Of a DNA stretch of 64,000 nucleotides, positions 48,128 through 57,802 are shown in pieces. Within the stretch, counting starts at the first letter, position 1. Every line of letters begins with the position of its first letter. Location of the stretch: contig NC_092571.1 of NCBI RefSeq assembly GCF_037975245.1, positions 62,001-126,000 on the forward strand. The letters run 5' to 3'. A model generated the notes under the pieces. It searched no databases, was not told the DNA's origin, and was given only the letters and a program-made list of their open reading frames with translations. Made by a program: the position numbers and the translations under genes. This DNA comes from Apostichopus japonicus (lineage: Eukaryota > Echinodermata > Holothuroidea > Aspidochirotida > Stichopodidae).

Positions 48128-48675
48128 TTAACTATTACGAGTCCATTGCTGCTCCTTACCTATTTTTAATTTGTCAGCTAGACTTGTGTATTCATTGTCT
48201 ATTTCGGTGGCGGTGTTGCGGTCCGCATATTTGTATTTCTGAGGTATGTTTACAGTTAGCAACCCACCATATTTGGCGGGGTCCATCTTGTACATGTTCC
48301 TGGTTTTGTCTGCCTCTACGAAGATTTCTTTAGAGGGTGTGATGTTTTCTATGTCCTTCTTGAGGTTGGACAGGAACTTCTCCATCACTTCGTTGAACTT
48401 AATGTTCTCGACCATTTCCAGCATATCGGACTGGAATGAGACCAACTCCGGGATTTGTGGGGGGACGCATCTGGATTTTAGCCCGTTTGCATCGGTGGTG
48501 GCGGTGTTGTCCTCGTCACGGCTGGTGTCACTCGTTTCCGCATCGGTGTCAGTATCGGCCAGGATGAATAATGCTCTCCATCGCATCCATTTATCAGCTT
48601 CTCTGTCATCTCCAGCAGTCTTTTCAAGTATTCTCTAGTTGATGGCAAAGGAATGTTCTTGCCCGAGTAGTTCAT
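48128..48675 (-). pseudogene. Penelope-like polyprotein, N-terminal fragment
   Basis: Starting at 48675, the minus strand reads MNYSGKNIPLPS and REYLKRLLEMTEKLI, then continues after a one-base frame change as MRWRALFILADTD. It goes on through PPQIPELVSF, an EVMEKFLSNLKKDIENI helix, EADKTRNMYK, and LLTVNIPQKYK. These segments match the N-terminal region, ahead of the RT core, of an animal Penelope-type family as I know it. The protein then runs into the 3' terminal sequence and stops, with the RT core deleted. The frameshift and deletion make it non-functional. Confidence 0.7.
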
Positions 48676-48719
48676 ATTGTATCTGTAATAAAGTATGGGT
48701 CACTATTCCACGAACTACC

Positions 48720-48721
<2 letters not shown>

Positions 48722-48783
<62 letters not shown>
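48722..48783. repeat. (TA)n microsatellite in the Penelope-like leader
   Basis: About 60 bases of TA with one interruption. A shorter tract occupies the same place in copy 2 near 50874-50910. Confidence 0.9.
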
Positions 48784-48785
<2 letters not shown>

Positions 48786-48840
48786 TATTAGAGAAAACCA
48801 GAGAAATAAGATATGACTCATAATTGACAAATAAGGAGTA

Positions 48841-48903
48841 AGTTTTAGAAAATCTATTGGAATTTTCGGTCCCCCCTGGGACCTTCGTCAGCAATACTTG
48901 GCA
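48841..48903 (-). ncRNA. Hammerhead-ribozyme-like motif, copy 1
   Basis: On the minus strand, CTGACGA (core CUGANGA) is followed by a strong stem GGTCCC/GGGACC, then GAAA. An AT hairpin (AAAAT/ATTTT) could serve as stem III, and flanking AAGT/ACTT could pair as stem I. An extra A between the core and stem II departs from the usual hammerhead. Hammerhead motifs are known in the leaders of Penelope-like elements, and the position here fits. Activity is not established. Confidence 0.4.
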
Positions 48904-48935
48904 GTTGAATGAGAAGTACAAAATGTGTTTATTAC

Positions 48936-48968
<33 letters not shown>

Positions 48969-49021
48969 TATGGAAGACTTCCTCCACTTTGTACTTTTGT
49001 GGCAAACAAATAAATAAATAA

Positions 49022-49160
49022 ATAAATAATATATATATAATATATATATATATTTATATCTATATATATATCTATATATATATATCTATAGATATATATA
49101 GATATATTATAGATATATATTTATCTATATATATATATATATATTATAGATATATATATT
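49022..49160. repeat. (TAAA)n and (TA)n junction tract between Penelope-like copies
   Basis: An AATA run near 49005-49028 is followed by TA-rich repeats with TATAGATATA interruptions. It lies between the 5' end of copy 1 and the 3' end of copy 2. Confidence 0.85.
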
Positions 49161-49199
49161 GTAATAAACGTTAACTATTACGAGTCCATTGCTGCTCGG

Positions 49200-50824
49200 A
49201 GTTGTACAGCGATCGTCAGGCCTACTGATCCGTATAAAATATGGGTCGCTATTCCATGAACTACCATTTGGGTTTGACACGGCTGGGTGGTTTCCTTTTG
49301 TGTCTGTTGCCATGTCTACAGGTAGAGATGAGCTCGCTTCTCTAGTTGAGCGTGTTGCCTTTGAGGATGGTAATTTGGAGCTTTTCTTTGCAAAGATTGC
49401 ATAGACCAGAACCAGACTGCCGCTTGTGCGTTTGGACTGTGACACAATTTCCCCGTGTATTGAATATTCAGCTTTTTTCTCCTTGAGTTGCCAGATGTGT
49501 TTAGAGAGTTCCGTTTCTTTCTTATATCGGTCATGTTGGAATGATTTGGTGTGGTTGTTGTATCTCTTCTTAAATTCTCCGCTCGCGAGGCCTATGTATG
49601 ACGCGTTGTCGGTTCATGACGTGACTGTGGCTTTGTAAATGACGTCATTAACCAAGCAGTTGCCGCGAAGTGGGCAACTGTCTACTTCTCGGCAGTTGCA
49701 TGTCTTTTCCTGGGGGGGGGGGGTTGGCTCGTTTCTTTCATGACCTTTGAGTTGTGTGACTTGATGATCTGTTGCATGTTTCTCATACAGCTGTAACTTT
49801 ATTTTGACTGTTGATCTGTTGAAGATTTTGTGTAGCTTGTTGGTCTGTGGGAATTGCTTGTCGATGAGTTTTAGGAAGTCCGCCGCAAAGTTGGTCTTTA
49901 CGTTTTTGCTGTACGGGGGGTTGTACCATGTGATTTTTCTTGACCTGCATTTCTTGTTCTGTTTGGTGTTTTTGTTTTCCTTGTTTTGGTATTTGATAGT
50001 ATGGTTGTATCCAGCTGACCAGAGGGCATGATTGTAGGTGGGTGCTGCTTTCTTGAATGCATCCTGGTTAGATGATAGACCAGAGACTGTTCTTTCGATG
50101 GCTGGCGGTATGTTCTTTAGTATTGCGTGCGGGTGGTTCGAGTGTTGGCTTATGTAGATTGGTTCGTTGTTTGGTTTTCTGTAGGGCTGGTATTCATGTT
50201 CAAAGTGACGTCAAGGAAGTTGACTGTTTTCAAGTTCGTTTGGACAGTGATTTTTAGTCCACATGTATGGACGATCTTGATTAGGGCTTTTGGTATTCTG
50301 TCTGCTTTGCTGCCTGAGCATGACCTCATTACTGCTAGCCCATCGTCCCTGTATAGAACCAAACCAGTGATATCGGGGTTTTTCTCCAGTTGGTTCAAAA
50401 TGAATAGTCCCACCAATTTACAAACTTCTGCTTTGTCAAATGCACCCATTGAGACGTGGAATTGGTTGACCGTGTCTCTCTTCTCGTTTGCCCTTGTGAT
50501 CGAGAGATCTCCTTGCGTGCATGATAGTCTTGTATTCAGTATCACTGATTCTGGTGTATGCTTTGGCCCATGCTAGACATTTGTGTATGAGATCCTTGCT
50601 TATTGAAGGGTAAAAATCAACAATATCGAAGACCAGAAATGTATGCATCGGTGGTGGCGGTGTTGTCCTCGTCACGGCTGGTGTCACTCGTTTCCGCATC
50701 GGTGTCAGTGTCGGCCAGGATAAATAATGCTCTCCATCGCATCCATTTATCAGCTTCTCTGTCATCTCTAGTGCAAGTATTCTCTAGTTGATGGCAAAGG
50801 AATGTTCTTGCCCGAGTAGTTCAT
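49200..50824 (-). pseudogene. Penelope-like reverse transcriptase and GIY-YIG endonuclease, degraded
   Basis: On the minus strand, FDIVDFYPSIS (RT motif A, about 50600-50635) is followed by the FHVSMGAFDKAEVCKLVGLF region and LYRDDGLAV (motif C, about 50335-50365), then VNFLDVTLNM. Toward the 3' end come a cysteine-rich CNCREVDSCPLRGNC (about 49660-49705) and YIGLASGEFKKRYNNH (about 49550-49600), the GIY-YIG nuclease segment, then ELSKHIWQLK. RT plus GIY-YIG is diagnostic of Penelope-like elements. There is a TGA just before YIGL, several frame changes, and a deletion joining the N-terminal leader directly to motif A, so it is inactive. Confidence 0.8.
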
Positions 50825-50965
50825 GTTGTATCTGTAATAAAGTATGGGTCGCTATTCCACGAACTACCATAAATATATATATATATATATATATATTTAC
50901 ATATATATATTGTTAGAGAAAACCAGAGAAATAAGATATGACTCATAATTGACAAATAAGGAGTA

Positions 50966-51028
50966 AGTTTTAGAAAATCTATTGGAATTTTCGGTCCCCC
51001 CTGGGACCTTCGTCAGCAATACTTGGCA
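50966..51028 (-). ncRNA. Hammerhead-ribozyme-like motif, copy 2
   Basis: This region is identical to the motif at 48841-48903: CTGACGA, GGTCCC/GGGACC stem, GAAA and AT hairpin. It occupies the same position in the leader of the second Penelope-like copy. Confidence 0.4.
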
Positions 51029-51052
51029 GTTGAATGAGAAGTACAAAATGTG

Positions 51053-51058
<6 letters not shown>

Positions 51059-51104
<46 letters not shown>

Positions 51105-51153
51105 AAGACTTCCTCCACTTTGTACTTTTGTGGCAAACAAATAAATAAATAAA

Positions 51154-51205
<52 letters not shown>

Positions 51206-51206
51206 T

Positions 51207-51262
<56 letters not shown>
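51059..51262. repeat. (TA)n microsatellites around the Penelope-like 5' end
   Basis: Long TA tracts at 51059-51102 and 51156-51262 are separated by the terminal GGAAGACTTCC segment and an AATA run. Confidence 0.9.
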
Positions 51263-51263
<1 letters not shown>

Positions 51264-51373
51264 GCAAAATATGTCACCAAAAACAGAACTAGTATTGTTC
51301 GATATAGGTGACAAACGCCTACAGTGGAATTACGATCTTCCTTACCGGTTTCGAACCTCTGGACATACAATCA

Positions 51374-51445
51374 GCGTCCATAGCCTAGTGGTTAGGGTGT
51401 CCGCGTACAGAGCGGGAGGCCCGTGGTTCGAATCCCGGTGGAGGC
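51374..51445 (+). tRNA. tRNA-like sequence (pseudo-tRNA or SINE head), ACA in the anticodon position
   Basis: The 72-nt sequence folds as a cloverleaf. The acceptor GCGTCCA/TGGAGGC has six of seven pairs, the D-arm is GCCT-AGTGGTTA-GGGT, and the anticodon stem is TCCGC/GCGGG around loop GTACAGA. The T-loop is TTCGAAT, but its stem has two mismatches. A-box (TAGCCTAGTGG) and B-box (GGTTCGAATCC) motifs are intact. The ACA anticodon (Cys TGT codon) is unusual for a eukaryotic tRNA, and the weak T-stem suggests a pseudogene or the head of a tRNA-derived SINE. No SINE tail is obvious. Confidence 0.5.
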
Positions 51446-51451
51446 TGAAAG

Positions 51452-51457
51452 TTTTTT
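51452..51457 (+). terminator. T6 run, pol III-type terminator
   Basis: Six T residues lie seven bases after the tRNA-like acceptor stem, where a pol III terminator would be expected. Confidence 0.5.
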
Positions 51458-51488
51458 CACTGTTCTTGATTTTCCAACTCATTACGAT

Positions 51489-51493
<5 letters not shown>

Positions 51494-51546
<53 letters not shown>

Positions 51547-51680
51547 TTGACATCAGTAGTAGTACGTGTCAATTTAGATGTAGCACACATGACTTTAGTA
51601 GTAGTAGTAGTACATGTCAAATTAGTAGTAGTACATGTCAAATTAGTACACTTCAAATTAGTAGAAGTACATGCCATTAG
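51494..51680. repeat. (TA)n microsatellite and (AGT)-rich minisatellite
   Basis: About 48 bases of TA are followed from 51551 by imperfect repeats of roughly 23 bp built on AGTAGTAGTACATGTCAAAT. The frames across it are low-complexity. Confidence 0.8.
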
Positions 51681-51920
51681 TAGCAGTATATGCTGCTGTG
51701 GTCCTTTTTGCATTCCATATACGAAAGCCTTCAGTAAAATCTTCAACGGCTGCATCGCTATGGTTAACTGACTTTGATGAATAATGCAAACAAGAAACGT
51801 CCATATTAATGAGGTATGCGAGGCATGCAAGAGCACGTGGCAATAGTTTGGTTGTGTCAGAACCATTACACCGTATGGCTTTCATGAAGACGTTAATGTG
51901 TTAACTCTTGGACTGCGTGT

Positions 51921-52291
51921 GCTGATATCAAGGGCGTAGGAACCGGGGGGGCCAGCCCCCCCAGTGAAAAATGTGGAGGGGCGGAAGTATCATTCCGCCC
52001 CCCGCTTCGCAAGTCAGAAAACCCCTTTTTCATTTCCAAATGAGAAAAAAATCTCATTTAGAGCACCAAATTGCATCTAAGGCCAGGTGAAAATGCAAAA
52101 TTATATACAAAATGGAGTGGGTGGGTTGAAGTGTGCTATATTGCACCAAATTGCATCTGAGGCCACCTGGAAATGCAAAAAAAGTCCAAAGGGGAGGGGG
52201 ACACCCCCTCCCCTTAGACCCCTCCCCCAGGCCAGCCATCCGTCTTCAGCCCCCCCACTCAAAAGTACCTTCCTACGCCACTGGCTGATAT
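51921..52291. mobile_element. 355-bp hAT-like MITE with TSD GCTGATAT
   Basis: The element spans 51929-52283. It starts CAAGGGCGTAGGAACC and ends TTCCTACGCCACTG, and is flanked by identical GCTGATAT (51921-51928 and 52284-52291). The interior has poly-G/poly-C blocks near both ends and an imperfect internal duplication of GCACCAAATTGCATCT about 81 bp apart (52062 and 52143). Confidence 0.85.
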
Positions 52292-52920
52292 GCCGTGAAT
52301 GGGAGTAAAATATTCCAAATTGAAATATGTATTGCTAATCATGCAGACGTCAAAGTGATATCCTTAAATCCGAACTTGAAAAAAAATAATACTCAGCACT
52401 TTCTTTATCTTACTTAATGAGGAAAAAAAAACTGATATTTTTTGGGTACACTTGACACGTCATATCTCACAAGAAATGGTTGCTCACATTTATTTTCCGA
52501 CTCAAGAGTGTACTTTTCACAAACGCTGGTAATTTATGGTTTTAATACACTTAATGATTAGACCCCAAAATACCAAAACTTTGCGCTGCTGTGGCTTGAA
52601 AACACCCCATATTGATTAGAAATTATCCTTTCAAACATTTCTGATGGCAATCACACCAACTTTATTATTGGGAGGCATCTTTTTTTAATGCCAATATGGG
52701 AATACTTAATGTCAAAAGGTCAAAAGGTGGAGTAGAACAACAAAGGTGGTGTTTGTTTTTTTATAACTCGATGTTATATCTCGATTGTTATAAATCTATC
52801 CGGCTACTGTACGTGGCCGAAGTAGCGGCATTTTAGTGAATGCATCCATGCGATTTGCAGTGAAAGGACAGAGGGGGGGGGTGCAGGGACAATGATGCAA
52901 GGGACAAGAGAAGTAGGGTT
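52292..52920. other. No recognisable feature
   Basis: AT-rich, non-coding, with a G8 run near 52872. Confidence 0.5.
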
Positions 52921-53059
52921 TCAGGAGCTGTTGTATCCTTCCAGAATTTTGGAGGTTTTCATAGACTTTCCTTTATTTTCTAATGCAAACAGCTCTTTCA
53001 AATGTTCTACTGCCCTTTTCCCTAAGTTGTCAAGTTTAGAGTATAAATCTGTCCTTCGT
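52921..53059 (-). CDS. Possible terminal exon on the minus strand, unidentified
   Basis: Reading minus from 53059 after an AG acceptor (GTTTGTCCAG), the frame encodes about 45 residues. It includes TDLYSKLDNLGKRAVEHLKE, then LFALENKGKSMKTSKILEG, and stops at TGA 52921-52923. The Lys/Glu/Leu-rich helix reads like coding sequence rather than chance. An upstream exon was not located, so this could be a lone exon, a retrocopy fragment or coincidence. Confidence 0.35.
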
Positions 53060-54017
53060 CTGGACAAACATCATATTTCTTTCCGCAGGTAGGCGTAGTC
53101 CCTCCATATATGAGGGCTGTATTTGTTGTACTCCCCAATCCTTACTCATGTGAGTCCTGTCACTGTACCTGTCCCAAATCCCTACCTTTCTCACCCCTCT
53201 GGAATCCATTTAACATTCAACTGTTAGACCACACTGCTACTACTGTAGTTGAACATTACAGTGGAGTAATTGCACACGTGAATAATCAAAATAGAATATT
53301 TTGGAAAACAAAAGTCGATAATAAGTAGTTTATTATATAAACAGTATCAGTAAATGGAGCAACAATAAGCTGTAACAGAAACTAACAGGGTAGGATGCAG
53401 AGATATTTATATATTGAAAGCTTTTATTTAATGCAGTTTGGTGCCTTGAATCAGCAATTGCAGTTTTTACCTAAGTACCCAGCTTATTATAATGTACCCT
53501 CATTAAGAATCCGGAGGGGCACAGCCACTATTTCGAGGGAGAGAATTAGAAATTGTCTTTGATTTTCATTGAGATAGCAGGGGCACTACGGCAACTTTGT
53601 AGTTTTAGTAGGAAAACAAGGCTATTTACATACACTTGTGAAAAGGCACCAAGGCGCATGGTTTCCAGAGTGAGAAAAAACAGGTAGAATTGACAGAATT
53701 TTAAGAGCAACTTTTTTTTCAGTGGTTTTTTGAAAACTGTACATCAAAACCTTAACATTTCCTGCAGCTGCTCAATATTTACTGGCTCTTGGCACAAATT
53801 TCGCTGGAGTTTTGGACAATCTTAGAGCCCTGACTTTGATGATAAAGTTGTAGGATGATCAAGAGAGCACCTAAGGCATTGAAAGGGTTAAAAGGCATAC
53901 CGCAGTTGTTGCTATCAGTGATGGATGATTTTTAAGCTCATTACCGCAAGAGGTATTTTGCCATCCACCTGCTTCCTGACGTACATATTTTTACATTCAT
54001 TGAGTGTGTTTGGTTTT
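53060..54017. other. No recognisable feature
   Basis: Unassigned sequence with short open frames only. Confidence 0.5.
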
Positions 54018-54680
54018 TAGCTCATACCAGCATGCTGGTGTGAGCTATTGTTACAGTGCGGCGTCTATCACTCTATCACTCTATCCGTCAACAATTGGTA
54101 AAACCGCTCCCACTTGCACAACGTTTGATGGAATTTCATGAAAATTGGACACAAGGACCATTGGGTATAGGGCCATCAGAGATGGTCCGAAATATGGGGT
54201 CAAAGGTCACCTGTGGGCGGTAATGGGCCATTTTGTGGAAATACACAAAACGCTTCTTCTCCTACAGATTCCATGGTACAATGTTGAGGGTTTGTCACGA
54301 TAGTACTATGGAAGTTTTACCTTCAGGGTGTTCATGAATTTCAGATCAAAGATCAACTAGGGGTCTTTTGTGTCCCGGGCCCCGGCCCAATATTTTCAAA
54401 TTGCTCCTGTTCGTACAGTGTATGGCCAGTGATAGTGAAACTTGGTCACAACGTTCCTCGGGATAGGAGTTACGAGGAGTGTTTGGAAAATTGAGGTCAA
54501 ATGTCATTTAGGGGGTCATCGGGGGTCATTCTTTGTAATATTTTCAAATATCTCAATCTCCTCAAGATTTTGATGGATCATATTCAAAGTTGAACTGATG
54601 ATTGTTGGATTGTGTATGAATAAGGTGATGCCTAATAATTTTTGGTCAAAAGTTAATTAATTACAATTAATCCCCATTGT
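54018..54680. repeat. Interspersed repeat headed by a 30-nt palindrome
   Basis: The palindrome at 54018-54047 (TAGCTCATACCAGC, mirrored by GCTGGTGTGAGCTA; one mismatch) is followed by ATTGTTACAG and a non-coding segment with AAAGGTCA-type motifs. A second element of similar design (perfect hairpin, then ATATTGT, then AAGGTCA motifs) occurs at 56321. Such a composition suggests a dispersed non-coding repeat. The right end is uncertain. Confidence 0.45.
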
Positions 54681-54899
54681 TTAAAAAAATCTGAGCCTTC
54701 ACCTTTTGCCAAAGCTCCTTTAATTTGTCTCCCAGTATCTGCAGTGTTTGTTTACATTTGTGGTTAAACTCTGCAGAGGCTGTTAGTGGAATTAAAGCAG
54801 GACTGGGAGTTGTTATTAACTGTTGAACTGTAAGCGTGAGAGCCCTACAGCCAATCAGCACTTGCCGATTCTTAGAAGTCTTTGAGCCTGAGGTATGTA

Positions 54900-55356
54900 G
54901 GCAGCTATGGCGGGCCATCAGTCTCAATCATTGGAGATCGACTTATACCGATTTAAATCGACATATACCAGTTTCCTTCGACATATACCAGTTTCCTTCG
55001 ACTTATACCAGTTTCATTCTACATATCATCGATTTAAATCGACAAATACCAGCTTCATTCTACATATCATCGATTTAAATCGACATATACCAGTTTCATT
55101 CTACATATCATCGATTTATTTTACTTATCATCGATTTAAATGGATGATAAGTAAAATAAATCGATGATATGTCGATAGTAACTGGTATATGTCGATTTAA
55201 ATCGATGATATGTGGAATGAAACTGGTATATGTCAATTTAAATCGACATATCATCCATTTATTCTACATATCATCGATTTATTTTACTTATCATCGATTT
55301 AAATCGGTATAAGTCGATCTCCAATGATTTGAGACTGATGGCCCGCCATAGGCAGC
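54900..55356. mobile_element. Foldback element, almost entirely palindromic
   Basis: The element spans 54906-55350. Arms of about 55 bp (TATGGCGGGCCATCAGTCTC and so on) are nearly perfect inverted complements, and flanking GGCAGC (54900-54905 and 55351-55356) is a 6-bp target duplication. The interior consists of repeated ATCGATTTAAATCGA palindromes separated by ACATATACCAGTTTC units, so nearly the whole 445 bp can pair with itself. The open frames across it are artefacts of the repeats. Confidence 0.85.
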
Positions 55357-55728
55357 CAGCCAAAATGTTGGCAAGGAGTGCTTCAGGTCTGCTCAGGTAG
55401 AGGGGAGAAAGTTTAATAGGGTAGGTCAGTGGTATTGTTTGAGAGAGTTGGTAAAATAGGATTTAAAGGGGGAAAATAGGAATTATAGCCAGTGGTGTGG
55501 CCAGGATTCTGCTAACGGAGGGAGGGGGGGGGGGGTTATCCCTCATGGGCCCAAAATTGGTGGAATCTGAAAAATGGCCTGAAATTTGGTGGGCCATAAA
55601 GTTTTGTGGGCCCTACATTTTTAAGCTCGAAAAGGAATGAGCTTCTGCACCATTGGTGCTCTAGTTTCTTCTTTCACCCTCTGTCTGTCTACATTGTTGG
55701 TTCTCTTTTCTTTCATCTTCCGCTGCAG
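55357..55728. other. Intergenic or intron; possible hAT-type terminus remnant
   Basis: CAGTGGTGTGGCCAGGATT at 55494 resembles the start of hAT-like elements, and a poly-G run follows near 55524. No matching right end was found. A strong polypyrimidine tract and CTGCAG at 55728 precede the next exon. Confidence 0.4.
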
Positions 55729-55860
55729 TTTATTCTCCCAACAAAAGGTCGCTATAGAAAATTTAGGAGATACGGCTCAGTCCGAGTACAAGCATGGCTC
55801 ATCTCTGAACACGGAGTCCAGTGGTAGCGATAGTTACAGGGACATTTTAACCAGTCATAA
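55729..55860 (+). CDS. Exon A of an unidentified host gene
   Basis: A strong acceptor (TTCTCTTTTCTTTC, continuing to CGCTGCAG) precedes a 132-nt exon, and a donor GTAAGT follows. After one leading base it reads LFSQQKVAIENLGDT, then QSEYKHGSSLNTESSGSDSY, then RDILTSHK. The last codon is split AA|G and is completed by the exon at 57114. The composition is polar and Ser/Glu-rich. Upstream exons were not found in the window. The function is unknown; the gene is called from frame continuity across four exons. Confidence 0.65.
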
Positions 55861-56320
55861 GTAAGTTTCACTCTCTAAACATGTTTTATTTTAAGCAAGG
55901 TTTTGTCAGCTGGCAACATATTATCTATGTTTTATTCTTTTGTAAAACAATTCAAAAATAAGAAACTGACTGGGAAAAGTAAATGCAATGTATTGAGACA
56001 AGTTATTGGATAATCCCAAACCGAATGTTTACTTACCATAAATGTAACTGGTTGAAAGGTAACGCTGTATCTTGGTAACGATATTTTAAACTATCTCAAG
56101 TTGTAAAGGATTGGGAAGGTAAATAGAAGTCAATTTGGGGTGGGGGTGAGTGGAGGAGGGGTGGGCAGCTAAAACAAGCTGCTTAAACGATATGATTTTT
56201 AAATTTACACTCTAAACAGTTGACTGTACTGAAAACTGCACAGTGCATTTTAAAGTAGACCACTATCTATTTCTTGCTGTAAAGCAGAACTGTTTGTAAC
56301 CTTGTGTTGAGTTTGTTTTG

Positions 56321-57020
56321 ATCTCATCTCCCTTCATGTAATGAATAGGGAGATGAGATATTGTACTTCACTCCACATCAAAAATGTGAGTGAGTGAGTG
56401 TGCGTGTCCGTGTGTGCGTGAGTGAGTGAGCAAAATTAAGTATGTCGCAGACTCCTCCTAGACCCCAAGTCCTGTCGAGTTCAAGCTTGGTGGGTGGGAG
56501 CCTGACCATGTTACAGGTAACTCATGCCTGCGCGATTGATGACGTCAAAGAGGTTGAAGGTCAAGAAATCTAAAAATTAGTTTTTAGCCATTTTCTGCAT
56601 GCCAACTTGTTGGACAAAGGCATTAAACCACATTATATGTAGAGAATGAAGAGACAAAGTTTAAAACAAGACAGATTTAGCTGCTTAGGCTTGTAGTTAA
56701 CGGGTCAATTGAGTTAAAGTTAAAATTGGTCTAAATTGTGCAAAAGAGTGTGTCCTAGACTGTTAGTCCGATCAGGTTCAAACTTGGTGGGTAGGTGCCT
56801 GACCATGTACTGTAAACTTGATCTTTGGTGATTGTCTAAATGTCATAGGTGAAAGGTCAAATACCCAGAAAGTGTAGCCATTTTCTGCTTGTCAGCATGT
56901 TGGAAAAAGTCATTAAACCACAGATATGTTGACTATAATGAGACAAATTTTAAATTAGAACTTATGCAGTTGTTTAGGGTCAAGGTCAAAGTTCATTGTA
57001 GATCCATTCCATCATAAAAG
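56321..57020. repeat. Hairpin-headed repeat with two diverged tandem segments
   Basis: A perfect 13-bp hairpin (ATCTCATCTCCCT/AGGGAGATGAGAT, 56321-56359) is followed by ATTGTACTTC and a GTGAGTGAGT run. Two diverged units of roughly 290 bp then each carry TTCAAGCTTGGTGGGT or TTCAAACTTGGTGGGT and GCCTGACCATGT. It is non-coding and lies in intron A-B of the host gene. Confidence 0.6.
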
Positions 57021-57113
57021 AGATGAGTACCATAGATTGCCATCTTGTCTTATGTTTTAATCTTAATAGATGCTAAGATCCCATAACAAGGGAGTTTATT
57101 AGGCAAGTTTCAG

Positions 57114-57198
57114 GAGAGATATGATTGATAAAGATGGCTACCTTCAAGGTATGCAAGGAATTAAGATGACTAATGAAGCAATCCATGGCAGAATGAAG
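57114..57198 (+). CDS. Exon B of the host gene
   Basis: It is 85 nt long. The first G completes the split Lys codon from exon A. The rest reads RDMIDKDGYLQGMQGIKMTN, then EAIHGRMK, and ends at a codon boundary before donor GTGAGA. The acceptor is AAGTTTCAG. It is short, but the phase match on both sides supports it. Confidence 0.6.
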
Positions 57199-57716
57199 GT
57201 GAGATGACAAAACTATTAATTAATGGATCATTCAACTGTCAATTTGAGTATAGTTTCATTACTTTAATGTATGTTTAATTGCTTTGTTCAAGGGCTGTCC
57301 TAACATGTTAGTGTTTGATATCATGAGATGCAAGGTTAAATTGCGACTAACATGCAACATGTAACATGTTGAAAATTTCAAGTTTCATTGCTTACACTAC
57401 ATTTCATGTTTAATAGAATGTTGAGTGAAACTACCCACTGCTGTAGGGGAGGAAACATTTGGTGTTTAATCCACAAGCTCCAGCTCATTCATTGGCGCTT
57501 AAATTTCAACTCCTACCCAGATCCCAACGAAAAGAGTAAGTGACGTCTGCTCTGTAACGCGACAATAGCATAAGAGACGGTGGTATGAACAGACCTTATG
57601 GGGAAAAATTTAACACGTCATTTAACGAAAGTGAAAATACAGTATTCCCCATCTTGGTGGGGTGGAATTCATTTCCCCCGTGGGTTGTATAACAAAAGAG
57701 AAATCTGTAAGCAACG

Positions 57717-57802
57717 ATGATTATTAATGCATCTTTGCGTGATTGATTACTAATCCATCTTTGCGTGATTGATTATTAATCCATATTTGCATGATTGATT
57801 AT
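57717..57802. repeat. ~31-bp minisatellite
   Basis: Three imperfect units of ATTGATTATTAATCCAT plus TTTGCATG or TTTGCGTG. A further unit lies at 58184-58220, on the other side of the next element and just before exon C, so that element probably inserted within the minisatellite. Confidence 0.75.

Larger units (their letters stand above)
48118..49030 (-). mobile_element. Penelope-like element copy 1, internally deleted
   Basis: Read on the minus strand, it has a leader (49030 to about 48716) with a ribozyme-like motif and a (TA)n tract, then the N-terminal coding part (48675 to about 48150), then the element's 3' end. The 3' end (GAGCAGCAATGGACTCG, then ATTACAATATATA) is the same as in copy 2, so the RT and endonuclease were lost by an internal deletion. 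It lies head-to-tail downstream of copy 2, an arrangement typical of Penelope-like elements. Confidence 0.75.
49160..51157 (-). mobile_element. Penelope-like element copy 2 with RT and GIY-YIG remnants
   Basis: This is a minus-strand element of about 2 kb. It has a leader with a hammerhead-like motif and (TA)n (51157-50870), N-terminal coding (50824 to about 50645), then, after an internal deletion, the RT and GIY-YIG region (about 50643-49200) and the shared 3' end. The leader is nearly identical to that of copy 1. The tandem order with repeated leaders corresponds to the pseudo-LTR arrangement of Penelope-like elements. Confidence 0.8.

Noticed and set aside
49189-50791. Plus-strand open frames in the Penelope-like region
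   Set aside because: The conserved RT and GIY-YIG motifs are all on the minus strand; the plus-strand frames are their shadows.
48715-51270. Tyr/Ile-rich open frames across the TA tracts
   Set aside because: They are translations of (TA)n microsatellites.
54836-55167. Open frames of 80-86 codons near 55 kb
   Set aside because: They are translations of the palindromic interior of the foldback element.
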